Assembly (NCBI RefSeq): GCF_018991925.1
Contig: NW_024726235.1
Span: 1,792,601-1,856,600 of the forward strand
From: Homarus americanus
Lineage: Eukaryota; Arthropoda; Malacostraca; Decapoda; Nephropidae
Length of the DNA stretch: 64,000 bases
Reading direction: 5' to 3'
A program made the translations under genes and the position numbers. Below, piece after piece: positions 28,017 through 50,046 of this stretch. Position 1 is the stretch's first letter. Each line of letters opens with the position of its first letter. The notes under the pieces were generated by a model, which was given only the letters and a program-made list of their open reading frames with translations, was not told the DNA's origin and made no database searches.

Positions 28017-29061
28017 CATTATGGCTGTGTGTGTGTATCATTATGGCTGTGTATTTAATGTGACGTCGAGCAAGGAGGACTTGACCAGGCCAGGATCACC
28101 GTGTTTATTATGTACCAAGGTGTACCCAGCAGAGTAGAGTACAGAACACCCAGGGTCGTCCACCGCTGAATGACGACCACCGTAGAGGGAGGAAGTAAAC
28201 TAGGTCAGTGTCGTAACTGAAAGATGTATATTAAACGTGATATTGATATTGTGAATGAAACGCTCCACTGCCAAGTGAAATGTAGACCGCGGGAATAATT
28301 TAAGAGGAAGTATTTTATATTTTAGTGGGTGTTTTTATGTGTGTTCGCCATTAGTGGGTGTGCCTGGGAGGTGTGAACGCGATGACTCCAACAAGTAGCG
28401 AGGGAATTTTTAGCCAACTTGGCATGTCTGGGTATATCTCAACAAGACCTCAGACGAGCAAGTTCAATAATCTGCATTTTCTGCCGCCATTATCCAGAGT
28501 TATGGTCTTCTGGGCTTTACCTTGGCGCAGTGGGGGGTCTTACCTTTACTGCCGACCTTGTTATTATGAGGTTAATTGAATTTATGATAGAAAATAGGAA
28601 TAACAAAGAATATGTTCCTATCATCTATTTAGGTTTATTAAAAAAAACTATGATCAAATAGCTGTAAACTTAGGTGTGTAGAATGATCTTATCTGACCTG
28701 ATCTATCGTGATTGGAGACTGAGATATATCTCTATGGCTGCCCGCTTCCCTTCATTATTTTTCTCTATTCCTCGCCACCATCTCACCCCAGTCCCTCCCC
28801 CTCTATCCCATCACCACCAAAGAGCAGGTGGTGGCGGGCGGCTGAGGGACACACACACACACCTGGCCGTTGGTGGGTGTTATCGGCACCTCTCAGGTAT
28901 TTTGCGCGACCTCCTAACATCCACCTGAGCTACCTGTGGCGTGTCGGTGCTTCTTACCTGCCTCTCTCATTACCTTCGTGTTATGTCATGTTCCCTTGTG
29001 TTATTGGTCTTGTTGGTGTAATGGGCCGCCTGATGGTTATTATATGTAATGCCGTATAAAC

Positions 29062-29063
<2 letters not shown>
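28015..29063. other. Gene-free stretch
   Basis: No exon recognised. 28495-28570 resembles 20793-20880 and may be a dispersed repeat. Confidence 0.4.

Positions 29064-29104
<41 letters not shown>
29064..29104. repeat. (GT)n microsatellite
   Basis: About 20 GT units. Confidence 0.95.
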
Positions 29105-29105
<1 letters not shown>

Positions 29106-29235
29106 ACTAACCTGACTTATCTAAATCTAGCCTAACCTAACCAAATCTAGCCTAATAATCTAAGCCAAACCTGCCATAACCTGTCTGAGCAGAAACCTAA
29201 CCTAATCTGACCTAAAGGTTAAGTTAGGTTAGGTT
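29105..29235. repeat. CCTAA-rich region closing with inverted TTAGG
   Basis: Repeated AACCTAACC/AATCTAGCC words across 29110-29215 end in AAAGGTTAAGTTAGGTTAGG, the reverse complement. Degenerate interstitial telomere-like DNA able to fold back. Confidence 0.6.
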
Positions 29236-31050
29236 AGAAGCTATTGAGTGGTGTAGCTCGCTGGGCCAGTCATTGTAAATTCCCAATGTTTAACCACTCC
29301 GTGAGGTGACGACGGCCGTGCTGCACCTGTTAGCGCCAAAAATAACAAATAGAAATCAACAGAGGTAATATTACAGGCAATCTAGTACCATAAATACAGG
29401 ACATAAGTGTTTATGTAACTGTTGTGGAAATATACAGGTACACTGAAAATTTAAAATGTTGTTTACAGTAAGAGAGAATGAATGAACCATAGTCACGAAA
29501 TATCTGTATTCACTCGTTAAAAAAAGATGATTGTATTTGTAAATAATTGTAATCTTTATGTTTCTTTTTTCATGTAGGAATTGAAAACTAGCGAATAAAA
29601 AAAATATTTTGGATGAATCAGCTGTCTAGTGGGTCTGAAGATGTAGGTCGACTCCTGGTATTCAGTTAAAATGTGTGATGTTGGCTCCTATGAATGTGTG
29701 ACTGTATATTTCACTACATGGATATAATATACTAATCTTGTCTTATCTTTGGAGTTATAATACCGTAACTAGTCGTTGCCTGACGCTAGCCGATCTTGTT
29801 GCCGTTACTCAGGTGCAGTAATGATTCAGTCTATTACGGTGACTTACTAACTAGACTTAGGAATCCAGTCTTGTCTTGAAGCAGACGATGGACGACCTTG
29901 GGGCGCTGGAACACGAAGTAAAGCTTTAATGAGTTAGAAAGGAGGAAATTTGTTACAATTCCCATGCTCCCCTACGCTGGGAATCAAGTCTTGCCCTTTA
30001 CTCTGCTGAAATGGGAGTTTTTTAATCGCCACAACTCATTACTCGACGCCAGGATTCCAGTCTTGTCTTTACTCAGTTAATAAAGAGAGATATTTTATGA
30101 CAAGAATTTATTAGTGTAGACTAAGGTATCCAGTCTTGCCTTATCGTATTTATTTACTAGGGAAATTAAAGTTATTTAGGAAAACGTCCCGTGGTAACTG
30201 AAGCTGGTACTTCTTCGTTCCATGCTGCCCCCCTCCTCCCCTCAGGCCGAACTGTTTATACAAGTCCCGAGAACCAGCAGCGCACTTTGCTAAACCACCT
30301 TCCTTGGACCACCACCTCCCGGTCGATCTCCTAGCATTCCAACACTCGTAACACTGTCACGATAACTGGGGGCAGGACATTGCCAACCCTCCACCCCCTT
30401 CCCCCATTATCATCAAGACTTGAGGGTCGTAAATATTATGACATAGTTTAGGTTTTGAGTGATTTGTGGCGTCAACGCCGGTGTTTTAGCTGGCCCCTTG
30501 CTTCTGGATGGTAAGCTTAGTTAAAGGGGCTTGACAGGATCTATGCGGAAGTGTGTTGACGTATGCAGGTGGTAGAATTAGGGCACGGACGACAGTATCC
30601 ACGGACTCCTGGTAAATGTAATGACTGTCGGGCAGTTTTTGGCTCTGAGAGAAAAAGGAAACATAAATTGGCAGCCTCATACCATACTTACGACTTGATC
30701 TGTAGCAAATGTGTCGTCCGTATGTAAGTTTGTGTGTGTGTGTGTGCGCGCGCTCAGGTTTGCGATACCGTTGTGCGTCAATTCGTGAGTCGTATGTGCA
30801 TGACTTAACTTTTCTTTCAAAATATTATCACATGTTCATAGCCAGCAGCACATACCACACCAGCAAAAATCAACCAAAGAACAGGTTGGAAGGCTTTTGG
30901 TTATCTCTATTCTTATCAGTGTGCTTGCAGTTTTGCGTTATTATTTAAGTTGGGGGTATACGCCTTAAACCTTCGCGAGACTAAATTATAAATCTCTATA
31001 GAAAGTTTCATCTTTTAAATGAACCTGTTCTTGAAGTTTTATCCCCAGTC
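29236..31050. other. Gene-free stretch
   Basis: No gene recognised. At 29855-30150 the word GGAATCCAGTCTTGTCTTTA recurs four times with drift, as a decayed tandem repeat of about 80-120 bp spacing. Confidence 0.45.
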
Positions 31051-31385
31051 AGACATGCATAAACACAGACGTACATAAACGCAGACGCACATAAGCGGAG
31101 ACGCACATAAATGTAGACTCACTTAAACGCAGATGCACATAACTGTACACGTTCATAAATGCAGATGCACATCAATGCATATGCACATAAACGCAGACGC
31201 ACGTAACAGATGCAATTAAACGCAGATGCACATATAGTAGATGCAGATGCACATAAATGTAGACTCACATAAATGCAGATGCACATAAACATACATACAC
31301 ATAAATGCGGACGCACATAAACGCAAGAGAAACATAAACATAGATGCACTTAAACGTAGACATGCATAAATATAGACATACGATT
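31051..31385. repeat. 16-bp degenerate minisatellite
   Basis: About 20 copies of a CACATAAACGCAGACG-like unit with frequent substitutions. The minus-strand frame rich in CASASTICAS-like residues is a translation of it. Confidence 0.85.
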
Positions 31386-31735
31386 GGGAAAATATAAGTA
31401 CGTACTCTGTACTGTATACTCACGGAAAAACAAAACCAATTGCCCCCTTTTCCACTCGCATTGGGATTTAATACATCATAACTATGGAACAGTGAGGAAA
31501 ATACATATTTGATACATCTTAGGTGTTGAGTAATGTAGGAGACCTTATTTATACATCATAGGTGAAGGGTGGGAGAGGGGGACGGGTTACGTTAGGGGAC
31601 CTTCCGTCTTCCGTGAAAGGTGAGGACTCTGAGGAGTACTCGTAGTCATAGACTAATCATGATGACTCCCTGCCCAGCAGGCCAGCACCACCACCCGCCG
31701 CCACCCTAGGAATGTTGACACGCCATACTACATAC
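31386..31735. other. Gene-free stretch
   Basis: No feature recognised. Confidence 0.5.
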
Positions 31736-32220
31736 CAAGGTCTATACAGGGTGATTCAGCAAAGAGTAAATTAAATTAGAGGATGAAATCCTTGGATAAT
31801 TCTAAACCACAATGTCTCTATGGTAAAATGTCAGATTCTGCATAGTTCCCATGTTACAACACTTGTATATTAAAGATGTTGTGTTAATGAGAGTGAACTT
31901 GATGTGAAACCCCCGTAGGTTTTTGTAATCATTTATTCACAGATGTCTTATGTACAGCAGTACAGCGTGATACAGATGGCAGACACAGGTGCAATGAGAC
32001 AGGGACCGTGTACGACCGAATGAGATAAAGGCAGTTACAGGGGGGGAGGGAGTTTCACATCAAATTCACTCTTATTAATACAACATCTTAAATGTATTGT
32101 AACATGGAAACTGTGCAGAATCTGACATTTTACCATAGAGACATTGTGGTTTAGAATTATCCAAGGATTTCATCCTCTAATTTAATTTACTCTTTGCTGA
32201 ATCACCCTGTATAGACCTTG
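31736..32220. mobile_element. Foldback MITE with ~170-bp inverted arms
   Basis: The left arm 31736-31910 (CAAGGTCTATACAGGGTGAT...) and the right arm 32052-32220 are near-perfect reverse complements along their whole length. The ~140-bp centre is non-coding. The ends (TATACAGGGTGATTC) resemble the TACAGGGTG-type ends seen in several DNA transposon families. The symmetry runs past TATA to CAAGGTC, so the exact target duplication is unclear. It lies about 0.6 kb upstream of the candidate 5' exon of ZFAND4. There is no transposase frame. Confidence 0.8.
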
Positions 32221-32863
32221 CTGCAAACTACACTCCCGCGCCACATCCTCCCCTCTCACCTGTACTACGTACCGCATACTGCACTCACAAGTCACACCAC
32301 ACTGACTGAATAGACTGTGAAGATGTTAAATATATATGTAGCAATGAAACATGATCACAGTTCAGTTTCCTAATACTGTACTGAGTGTTCAACCATACAA
32401 TAAATATTTTGCGTGTGTATACTCATACACTACATTTGTAGAATTTCTTATGCAAATTTACTAATTTCCAAACATGTGGTTACAGGTCATGCATTGTTGG
32501 TTGAAGTGTTGTCTATGATGGCCGTGTTGTCTGTCTCCTGGAATATTTCAGTTCAACAGACAACTTTAGATCATAAGCACTTTGCTCATCACATTCATCG
32601 AACATTTAGTGACTGTAAGCCATTTCTTAAAATTTGATGTTGATATATTTCTTAAGTGAGCACACAGCAGTAATAAAGAAGTAAGCAGTCACAGAAGCCT
32701 CTGTCACCAGATAGATTTACCTTTTTAAAAATCTGATAGTAGCGTTGCTTTATTATGCCATTTATAATTTCACAGTTGTTTGATCCTGAATACAATTTTG
32801 AAAATTGATACAGTGTATAAGTGGTGTGTGTTAGTTAATTACAATTGAATTTTTTTTTTACAG
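32221..32863. other. Gene-free stretch
   Basis: No feature recognised. It could hold the ZFAND4 promoter if 32864-32933 proves not to be internal. Confidence 0.4.
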
Positions 32864-32933
32864 AGGAGATGTGACACCATTGAGAATGGCGATTGTAAAG
32901 AAATGGTGTCACTTAGGAACTATCACACCTCAG
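32864..32933 (+). other. Candidate 5' exon of ZFAND4
   Basis: A 70-base segment sits between a T9-ACAG acceptor and a CAG/GTATAT donor, 350 bases upstream of the first coding exon. It starts AGGAGATGTGACACC, so its first ATG is followed at once by TGA (a minimal upstream frame). The later ATGs are out of frame with the ubiquitin-like domain if spliced to a weak acceptor (GACCAG) at 33279-33280. Best read as 5' untranslated, if real. Confidence 0.4.
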
Positions 32934-33281
32934 GTATATTAACCTCTATCCATTAGCCATCTCTTGCTCTTTCTGCAGTAAAGTGTTTATTTTCGTTATC
33001 CAGTTCCTTCTGCCTTGAGAACAAGTTTTGATTTCCATTATGCCATAGCTCAGCTGGTAACATTACTCGGTGCTAAGGCAGAAATGTAAAAATCACAAAC
33101 TTCACTTCTTTATCCAGCATATATAAGTCAGACACATGGCAGAGGTGATGCAACACAGTTAATGAGTGGAGAGCGTGAGGGGAGACAATTACAATGGAAG
33201 TTAGGATCCGCCGTGCTCTGCTAGCCACTTCAGTAAGATGGGTGGCACTCTGATCCTTCCCTGGACGTCCACCTGACCAGA

Positions 33282-43353
<10,072 letters not shown>

Positions 43354-44863
43354 ATAAACTATGAAGAAAATTGATTTCCAATAATACGACATGAAAATTT
43401 TATTTACAAAAGGTGCCTGAGTGTTCCACAACTTTATACTTGATAGTGACGCACATTGCGTTAATTGTATGTATATTATTTGGACAGTACATACAGTATA
43501 TTAAAAATTAATTAGTATAATATTGAATTTTGGGACACTGCACAGGGTGGAGTTAGTTTACACTTAAATTGGAAATCACAGTCCTAATCAAAAACATGCA
43601 TTTTGCGGTGTTGGTCAGGGAACCATCTTATTTAGATTCTTGATGTATGAAATATGCAATAGAATATATGCTGTATATATTTTCTATAAGATATATTACG
43701 TAAGATATACTGCATCAGACAAACTAAGAAGTATCATGCATAATATGCTCTTCGAAATATGTCATGTAAGATATACAAAACTGCTCAAGATCCCACAGCA
43801 CCAGGGTAACCTGAACAGTTAAGAGCTGCTGTGTGTAGACATCAGTTGCCTGAGAAAAAATCTAAAAGTACAGCTGTCAGAGATAGATTCATCAGCTGAT
43901 ACTGTCCTATATCGACTTAGAGGTTTCTGGAGAGATCATCTACTAAATTTTGCTAATCTAGTGACATTAATGACATTTTGTTATTGCTTATACAGGGAAC
44001 TGAATTGTTATGGAAGGTTAATATTTTTTCTCAACCTGGACTTCAGTTGATATATATTTTGCTGTACAGGTATATCGGTTTATATTTTTGTGTTTCTGGT
44101 TCAACTTGAAAAGTCAATAGGCCATTGAACTTTTCCAGCTGTAAAAAAGAATGGGTAATGTAAGATTAGCACATAAACTTTTTTCACAGATTTTTCTGTC
44201 GATAAACACATGTAAATCACTGGTTGTGCCCCTCCACCTTACTTTTGACTTGTACCAACTTATGTGTCTAGGTCCACTCAGCTCACTTATTCACTCCTTA
44301 GATCATTCTGGTGACAGTGCTTCTTTCTTATGTAATACCATTTCAAGGTGCCACCTTTTACTTCATCTTGTCACAGTCCCATATCATTTTTGTTACCTTA
44401 TTCTTCCTATTTTGTCTACCCTAAACTTTACCCCTGTCAGATAATCTATTCTAACTGTTAACCATTTCTTATAGCCCCATATTTTATTACCACACAAGAA
44501 TGTGGATTGCCCAGCACCTTTCAGCAAACCATTGCTTGCTATCACACTGTTTCTGATTTCTTAACTTCCACTCATACATCCTCACTCAAATGGTCTTTAG
44601 TTTGATTCCTGACTCGAGTGGAGGGTTGGGTTCCCTCCCTTTATGTTAGCTCATGTGCACTGAACTGATTAGTACGGTACACTGTCAGGTGTGTTTACTG
44701 ATGATGGAACCACCTTTTGGTTGACTATCATCCTGCCAAGAGGGTGGAGTAACCCAACAGCTACTGAAGGTAGGATAGCCAGAATCATGAACAACCTAGA
44801 CTCCCTTTCCCTTAATTTCATTCGTTCTCTGTAAGTGCTGCAACAGATGTGTTCTACCTTTTT
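43354..44863. other. Probable ZFAND4 3' untranslated region, then gene-free stretch
   Basis: AT-rich sequence follows the stop. A candidate poly(A) signal ATTAAA lies at 43500-43505; no canonical AATAAA is seen in the first 150 bases. Nothing else is recognised up to the CR1-like tail at 44864. Confidence 0.35.
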
Positions 44864-44962
44864 TACTTACTTTTATCCTCTTCACTGATCGGCTTGTTAG
44901 TCGCTTGGGCGATCGGTTATGTCTCTGTTACTTTTCCTTTTCTTTTATCCTCTTCACCAAAT
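44864..44962 (-). repeat. Solo CR1-like 3' tail
   Basis: TTTTATCCTCTTCACTGATC... then GTTAGTCGCTTGGGCGATCGG, CTCTGTTAC, and the start of a second unit (TTTTATCCTCTTCACCAAAT). The same tandem tail terminates the element at 49.3 kb, but no coding sequence is attached here. Confidence 0.75.
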
Positions 44963-45603
44963 ATCCACGTCTTCCCACATCATGTCAGAGTGTTGCAGGT
45001 GGAATCTTCCGAGTGCAATTATCACTTTTTTAAAATTTATTTGTGGTTATCATTTCCTTTTCTGACTTCAATGTTATTCTCTAAAATTATTATTTTATAC
45101 CTGTACCTTATCTGTATATACTCCTTATCTTTCACACATCCATTTCTCTTTGACTGTTACTTACTGCCCTTCTTAAGTCTTATATTATTAAATATACTGT
45201 ACTGTATTGGAATGAAAAATATTATTATTTTTTAGGACAAATACGTGTGCGCACTTTCGGTAGTATTAAACTGTCTAGGAGGTTCTGGTGAGGTGGGTAA
45301 TGTCACCAATAGTGCCCAAAATACACTATAGTTATACAAGCTCTACAAGTAGACACTGTAAGCTGGTGTGCCTGGGAATGTGGCTCTTGTCCAGCCAGGG
45401 AAACATACTATTGCTATCATCTGTTCCATCATTGTGTGGTGGGTTCTGTGCATCAAAATAAGTTGCTGATATGCACAAAGTGGGATGAGTCAGCGGATGA
45501 GTTGCCTAGGCCAAAAGGAGTATCACTAGATGTTGCCAGAAGAATAGAATAATGCTGTTAATAGAGATAAGGTCTTTATTGGTGACAGCTGAGTATGCAA
45601 ATA
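44963..45603. other. Gene-free stretch
   Basis: No feature recognised. Confidence 0.5.
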
Positions 45604-45966
45604 CAGTGGGGTATGCTATAACTAATCTAATTGGTTCTAGAACCTTGTTCGTTATAGCATTCGTTCGTTATAGGATTAATCCGTTCCAGGCCCCCAAATA
45701 CAACCACTTAACACTGAAAAATATAATATTAAATTGTAAAAATTGTAAAAAAGTGCATAAATATGCATCTAAACCCTTGAAATAAAGAATATCATTAATA
45801 CTTGTAATACAGAAACAATAAATTAGTTAAAAAAAAAATATATATATATATATATAATGTTCGTTGTACGAGTTTCGTTCGTTATAGCATTATCAATTTT
45901 ATAGGTAAAACCGTTCTTTATAGGAATATTCGTAGTAGGATCCATTCGTTATAGCATACCCCACTG
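45604..45966. mobile_element. Tigger-type MITE, 363 bp
   Basis: Perfect 19-bp terminal inverted repeats CAGTGGGGTATGCTATAAC, flanked by TA on each side. It has internal copies of CGTTCGTTATAGCATT and a short (AT)n, and no coding frame. Ends and TA duplication fit the pogo/Tigger group. Confidence 0.85.
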
Positions 45967-48900
45967 TAACTGAAAAAAATAATTGATGTAGGTGTTGACT
46001 TTGTTCACAGGCATATAACCTATGTTGTTAATGTTAGGTATTTGTTAGTTGTTTTATTATTATACATCTTTCTATTCGTATGCTATGTGTTAAATATTAT
46101 TGCCAAAAGTATTTTATTTTTAAGAAATTATGTACCAGTACTTAATCCATCCCTATAGATTGTAAGGATAAATGATTAAGGAGGAAGTAAACAATGTCAG
46201 CTACAATGTTCATAACAGACTCACCTAATTTATTTGTAATAAATCTCTCAGAGATATAAACATTATCTTGAAAAGATGACATGAATGCTTTGCATCATGG
46301 AGAGCTGCCATCAAATAATCTCAGCTAATCCACACAAGCGTGGAAAATGGCCATGAAATATTGTTGATGATGATTTTAGAGAAAAGTTTAGATTTCTAAT
46401 TTATTAGTTTTTCATTCATTTGCATATGTTAGGATGAACACTTCTTGAATAGGAGCTTTGTGTTTTAACTACCTGTACGTAAAACCTAGAGTAAATGAAA
46501 AATAAGTGACAGTATGTAGCTCACCCAGATATATTCTTAGTTAATTACATATTTGAAAAATGGGGAGTTCAAATAATACAACTTGTGTTATTTAAAAGTG
46601 AAATAGCACTTCAAACCTATGTGAAATATTAGAATTTCACAGTAAAATATAGAGGCCTTTGAATTCTAATTACTTTTGTTCTCTTTCCCACTGATTGGCT
46701 CGCTAGCCGCCTGGGGTGTTGAGCATTTATGATCACTGCAATGCTCTGGCTGGAACTAAGTAATTTAGAAGGAGAAATGTCAAATTATAAAGTAGCTGCA
46801 AACCACATGAACATGGCTTCTCAAAAAACTATAAATGCTCTGGTATTTTGCCAATAAAGTAATTAACTGGTTGGCTGTTCCATGCAAGCATTGATGAGCC
46901 TTTGCTTTGGCCTTATTCTCCCTGTACCACCACCACCATTGTAAGAAACCATGTCTTTACGATGAGGCATGCCTTCCTCTTCAGTCCACCAATAGAAGAA
47001 AGTTTTTTGTTTCCTGCATTTTGTCAACTTCAACATAGTCAATTCCAGTGATGGCTTGCTGTCTCTTTTATTCTTCCAGTTTACTTTTATTGTTCCTTGT
47101 ACTGTACTGTTTTCTCCATCTATCTTTTTTCTTTGCCTTGTATGTACTTGCTAAGGCAGCCCTCATGATTTCCATACATCCTCGTTCTTTATCGTGAACT
47201 AGTGGAAACTGTTTGATATATGTGGTTGGAAACCGGCATGCAGAATTCATTAGCAAATACCGAAAGTGTTCCTTCAAAAATCTTTGCTCTTGCAAGTTAT
47301 AAATATAGAAGGAAGGAGAGTTCATCAAGGTAACAAAACATCAAAGGATATAGTGTATACTTATTGATAGAAGTAATAGTATGAACCAAGAAAGACAGTC
47401 CATAGCTGAAACCAATTCCGAGTAGTATAAACATCATCATCTGTGGCCCATGAAAAGTGAATACTGTGCCTGTACTGTATATAAACAATTGGTACTTTAC
47501 AGTAATGTATGAAGGTCCCAATGGATTGTAATTATGGTTTATAGATTGTGTTAAAAGAGTGAATGGTTGTTTGTTTTTTAGTCATAAAGAGGTCAGGTTC
47601 TCAAAACAAAATAAAGTTGGAGATATAAATACAGTACTGTAACAACATGGATGCAGCAGTAGTCATGGAGGCACAGCTCCAATACTAACAGCAATACATA
47701 CTTGGACATATTGTGGACTGGTTTATGGAGAAAAACTTGAACAGAACACGTACTGTATTAATGTCTACAATTTATCGATCTGGATAAGGTATTAAATGAA
47801 TTAGAGATAAATTTGTTTACTTCCTAAAAGGTAGTTGGTGACAATAAGTTCCTTGTCATCTTTATTATTACATTTGTACTGTATGTTCTTGTTAAAAAGT
47901 GAGAAGAATAAACATGAACATGTGATATGATGTTTGAGTTGATCCATGAGGTTATTGACCCCACAACATTTACTGTAAGTCTCGTCATAATCAACTATTT
48001 AAACTTGATTCCAGGATTGAGAACTCTACATGGAGAGCAAGTGTAAGGTAGAATAAATAAAGAATAGACACCCTTGACATGAAGGTATCCTGAAAAGGAA
48101 GGACGAAAGCTGAAGAATGTTTTGCTGCTGAGCATAAACAGGTATGGTTCAATTGGCTTTTATACAGGTATACTGTACATCAGTTAAAAAATGTTGGTAC
48201 AGGTACAAGGAAGATTCATTAAATCCTGTCATGCAGCAAGGACCTGGTCACTGTTATGTTCTAACATTATGGACAGTTAAAGGTTTCCTATGATTTTAGG
48301 CATTGCCCACTGAAGGGATTTTATGGGAATATCGTTTACTGTATACAGTATATCATTGCATGTATTAAGTCACAGTTAGTTTGTTGACAACTATTGCAAT
48401 GTAATCATCTTTGAAATTGTTGTTTATATTTTTCTTTTGAGATTTGGAATTTAATATTATTTGGTATACACTACAGTATTTGCTAGATTTGGTTGTACAG
48501 TACTGTATTGTTCATTATGTGACTGAGTTCAGGGACTCAATATCTCCTCAAGTGAAGCAGCAGTGTTGAGCCTTAGTGCAACTAGATTTGGGGTGTGTGG
48601 CTCACACCACCCCGAGTAATGGGTATTAAATTTCAATAAAGAAAAAAAATAACATTAAATAAATAAATCAAAATAACAGCATCACTAATTAAATGGCAAA
48701 ATAATCATGAACATACAGAAAAAATATTAATTATCTCGTATTTCAACAATACCTTGGTTTGCTTAGTTCAAAGTTCCCCCCCTCCACCCTTGGTAAATTT
48801 CTGGGTATGCCACTGTGTCTGATATTGTAACAAGTACTGTATTGTATATACCGTTCCCTCTTTTAATCCTCCTATAGGAGTAAAAGAAGGAAAACATAAG

Positions 48901-49275
48901 AGTCTTCCAGTGGGTGGCAGATTGAGTTGTTTTGAAGGATTTTTAAGTGGGGTTCTAGAGCATGTAAATTTGTTTCAGAAAGATTGAAGGGGAAAATGAG
49001 AAAGCATCAAAGTTGCTTGGTCCTAATCTGAAGGAATGTTGAAATTTTGTTGGATTGAATAATTGAAATGTAACAGATGGACTTCATGGACTGGAGTTGT
49101 TTTCAGTTGAGATTTTCTGTGTTTTGAAATTTTCTGGAGTTTACCCGGTATTAAGTGATTTTTTACCTCAAGTGGATGATTAAGGGATTTTCTGATACTG
49201 GCTTTAGAATGGCCATAATTAGGCAGTTAAAGTAGGTCTAAAGAGGAGGCCTATAAACATGTCACTGTTGATAGG
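45967..49275. other. Gene-free stretch
   Basis: AT-rich, with scattered TACTGTA/TACAGTA words. 46677-46716 (CCCACTGATTGGCTCGCTAG then CCGCCTGGGG) looks like another short CR1-like tail remnant. An 86-codon minus frame at 47068-47328 ends in a basic, Lys-rich stretch but matches nothing I recognise. Confidence 0.4.
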
Positions 49276-49441
49276 TATTACTTTTACTTTTATCCTCTTC
49301 ACCACTGATTGGCTTGTTAGGCGCTTGGGTGATCGGCTACGTCTGTTAATTTTCCTTTTCATTTATCCTCTTCACCAAATGATCGGCACGTTAGCCGATT
49401 GGGCGATCGGTCACGTCTCTGTTACGCACTGTTGGCAAGTA

Positions 49442-50044
49442 CTAGGCATGCACCGGCTCCTGAATGTACCTGAACCTGCTCCAGTGTTGGTCAAGTCTTG
49501 TCTTGAAAGAGCACACACTCGGTGCCGTCACAATACTTTCTGGTAGATTGTTCCAAGAGTTCACAACTCTCATTCCGAAAAAGATTGCCCTCACAGTTTT
49601 CTGGACTTGCGGCTTCTTCAATCTTAAGCTGTGACCCCTTGTGGGGCGAGCGTCCGCCAGCTCTAAGTAAGGACACTCAACTGAGTAGTGCCCCTTGAGA
49701 TGCTTATACACCTTAATTAGGTCACCCCTTGCCCGTCTGTAGTATAAGCTAGGCAAGTTCAGGCGCTCCAATCTCACAGGGTAGCTGAGGTGCCGAAGTG
49801 CAGGCACCAGTCTGGTGGCCCTCCTTTGAACATTTTCAACCAACTGACAGTCCCTAGTATATCTCGGGGACCAGGCGGGGTGACAGTACTCCAGATGGGG
49901 AAGCACTTCACTCTTGTAGATCGTTACGAGGGACGGACCGCCTAGATATCTGAACGACCTTCTTATAAGACCCAATAATTTATTTGCCTGATTTACCTTC
50001 TTCTCGCAATGGCCCGAGAACTTCAGCTCATTATTAACATACAC
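49442..50044 (-). pseudogene. C-terminal domain of the CR1-like polyprotein
   Basis: About 200 codons continuing the RT after a frameshift near 50070: ELKFSGHCEKKVNQANKLLG, HLEYCHPAWSPRYTRDCQLV, RRARGDLIKVYKHLKGHYS and RVVNSWNNLPESIVTAPSV. This is the conserved tail region of CR1-type polymerases. The same block is found in the fragments at 38.0, 52.5 and 57.0 kb. Confidence 0.85.
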
Positions 50045-50046
50045 AC

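Noticed and set aside
33041..33080. A-box-like word (CCATAGCTCAGCTGGTAACA) suggesting a tRNA gene
   Set aside because: No B box at the right distance and no cloverleaf; at most a decayed tRNA-like relic.
47068..47328. 86-codon minus frame ending in a basic stretch
   Set aside because: No family recognised, no splice or start context, and composition like its surroundings.
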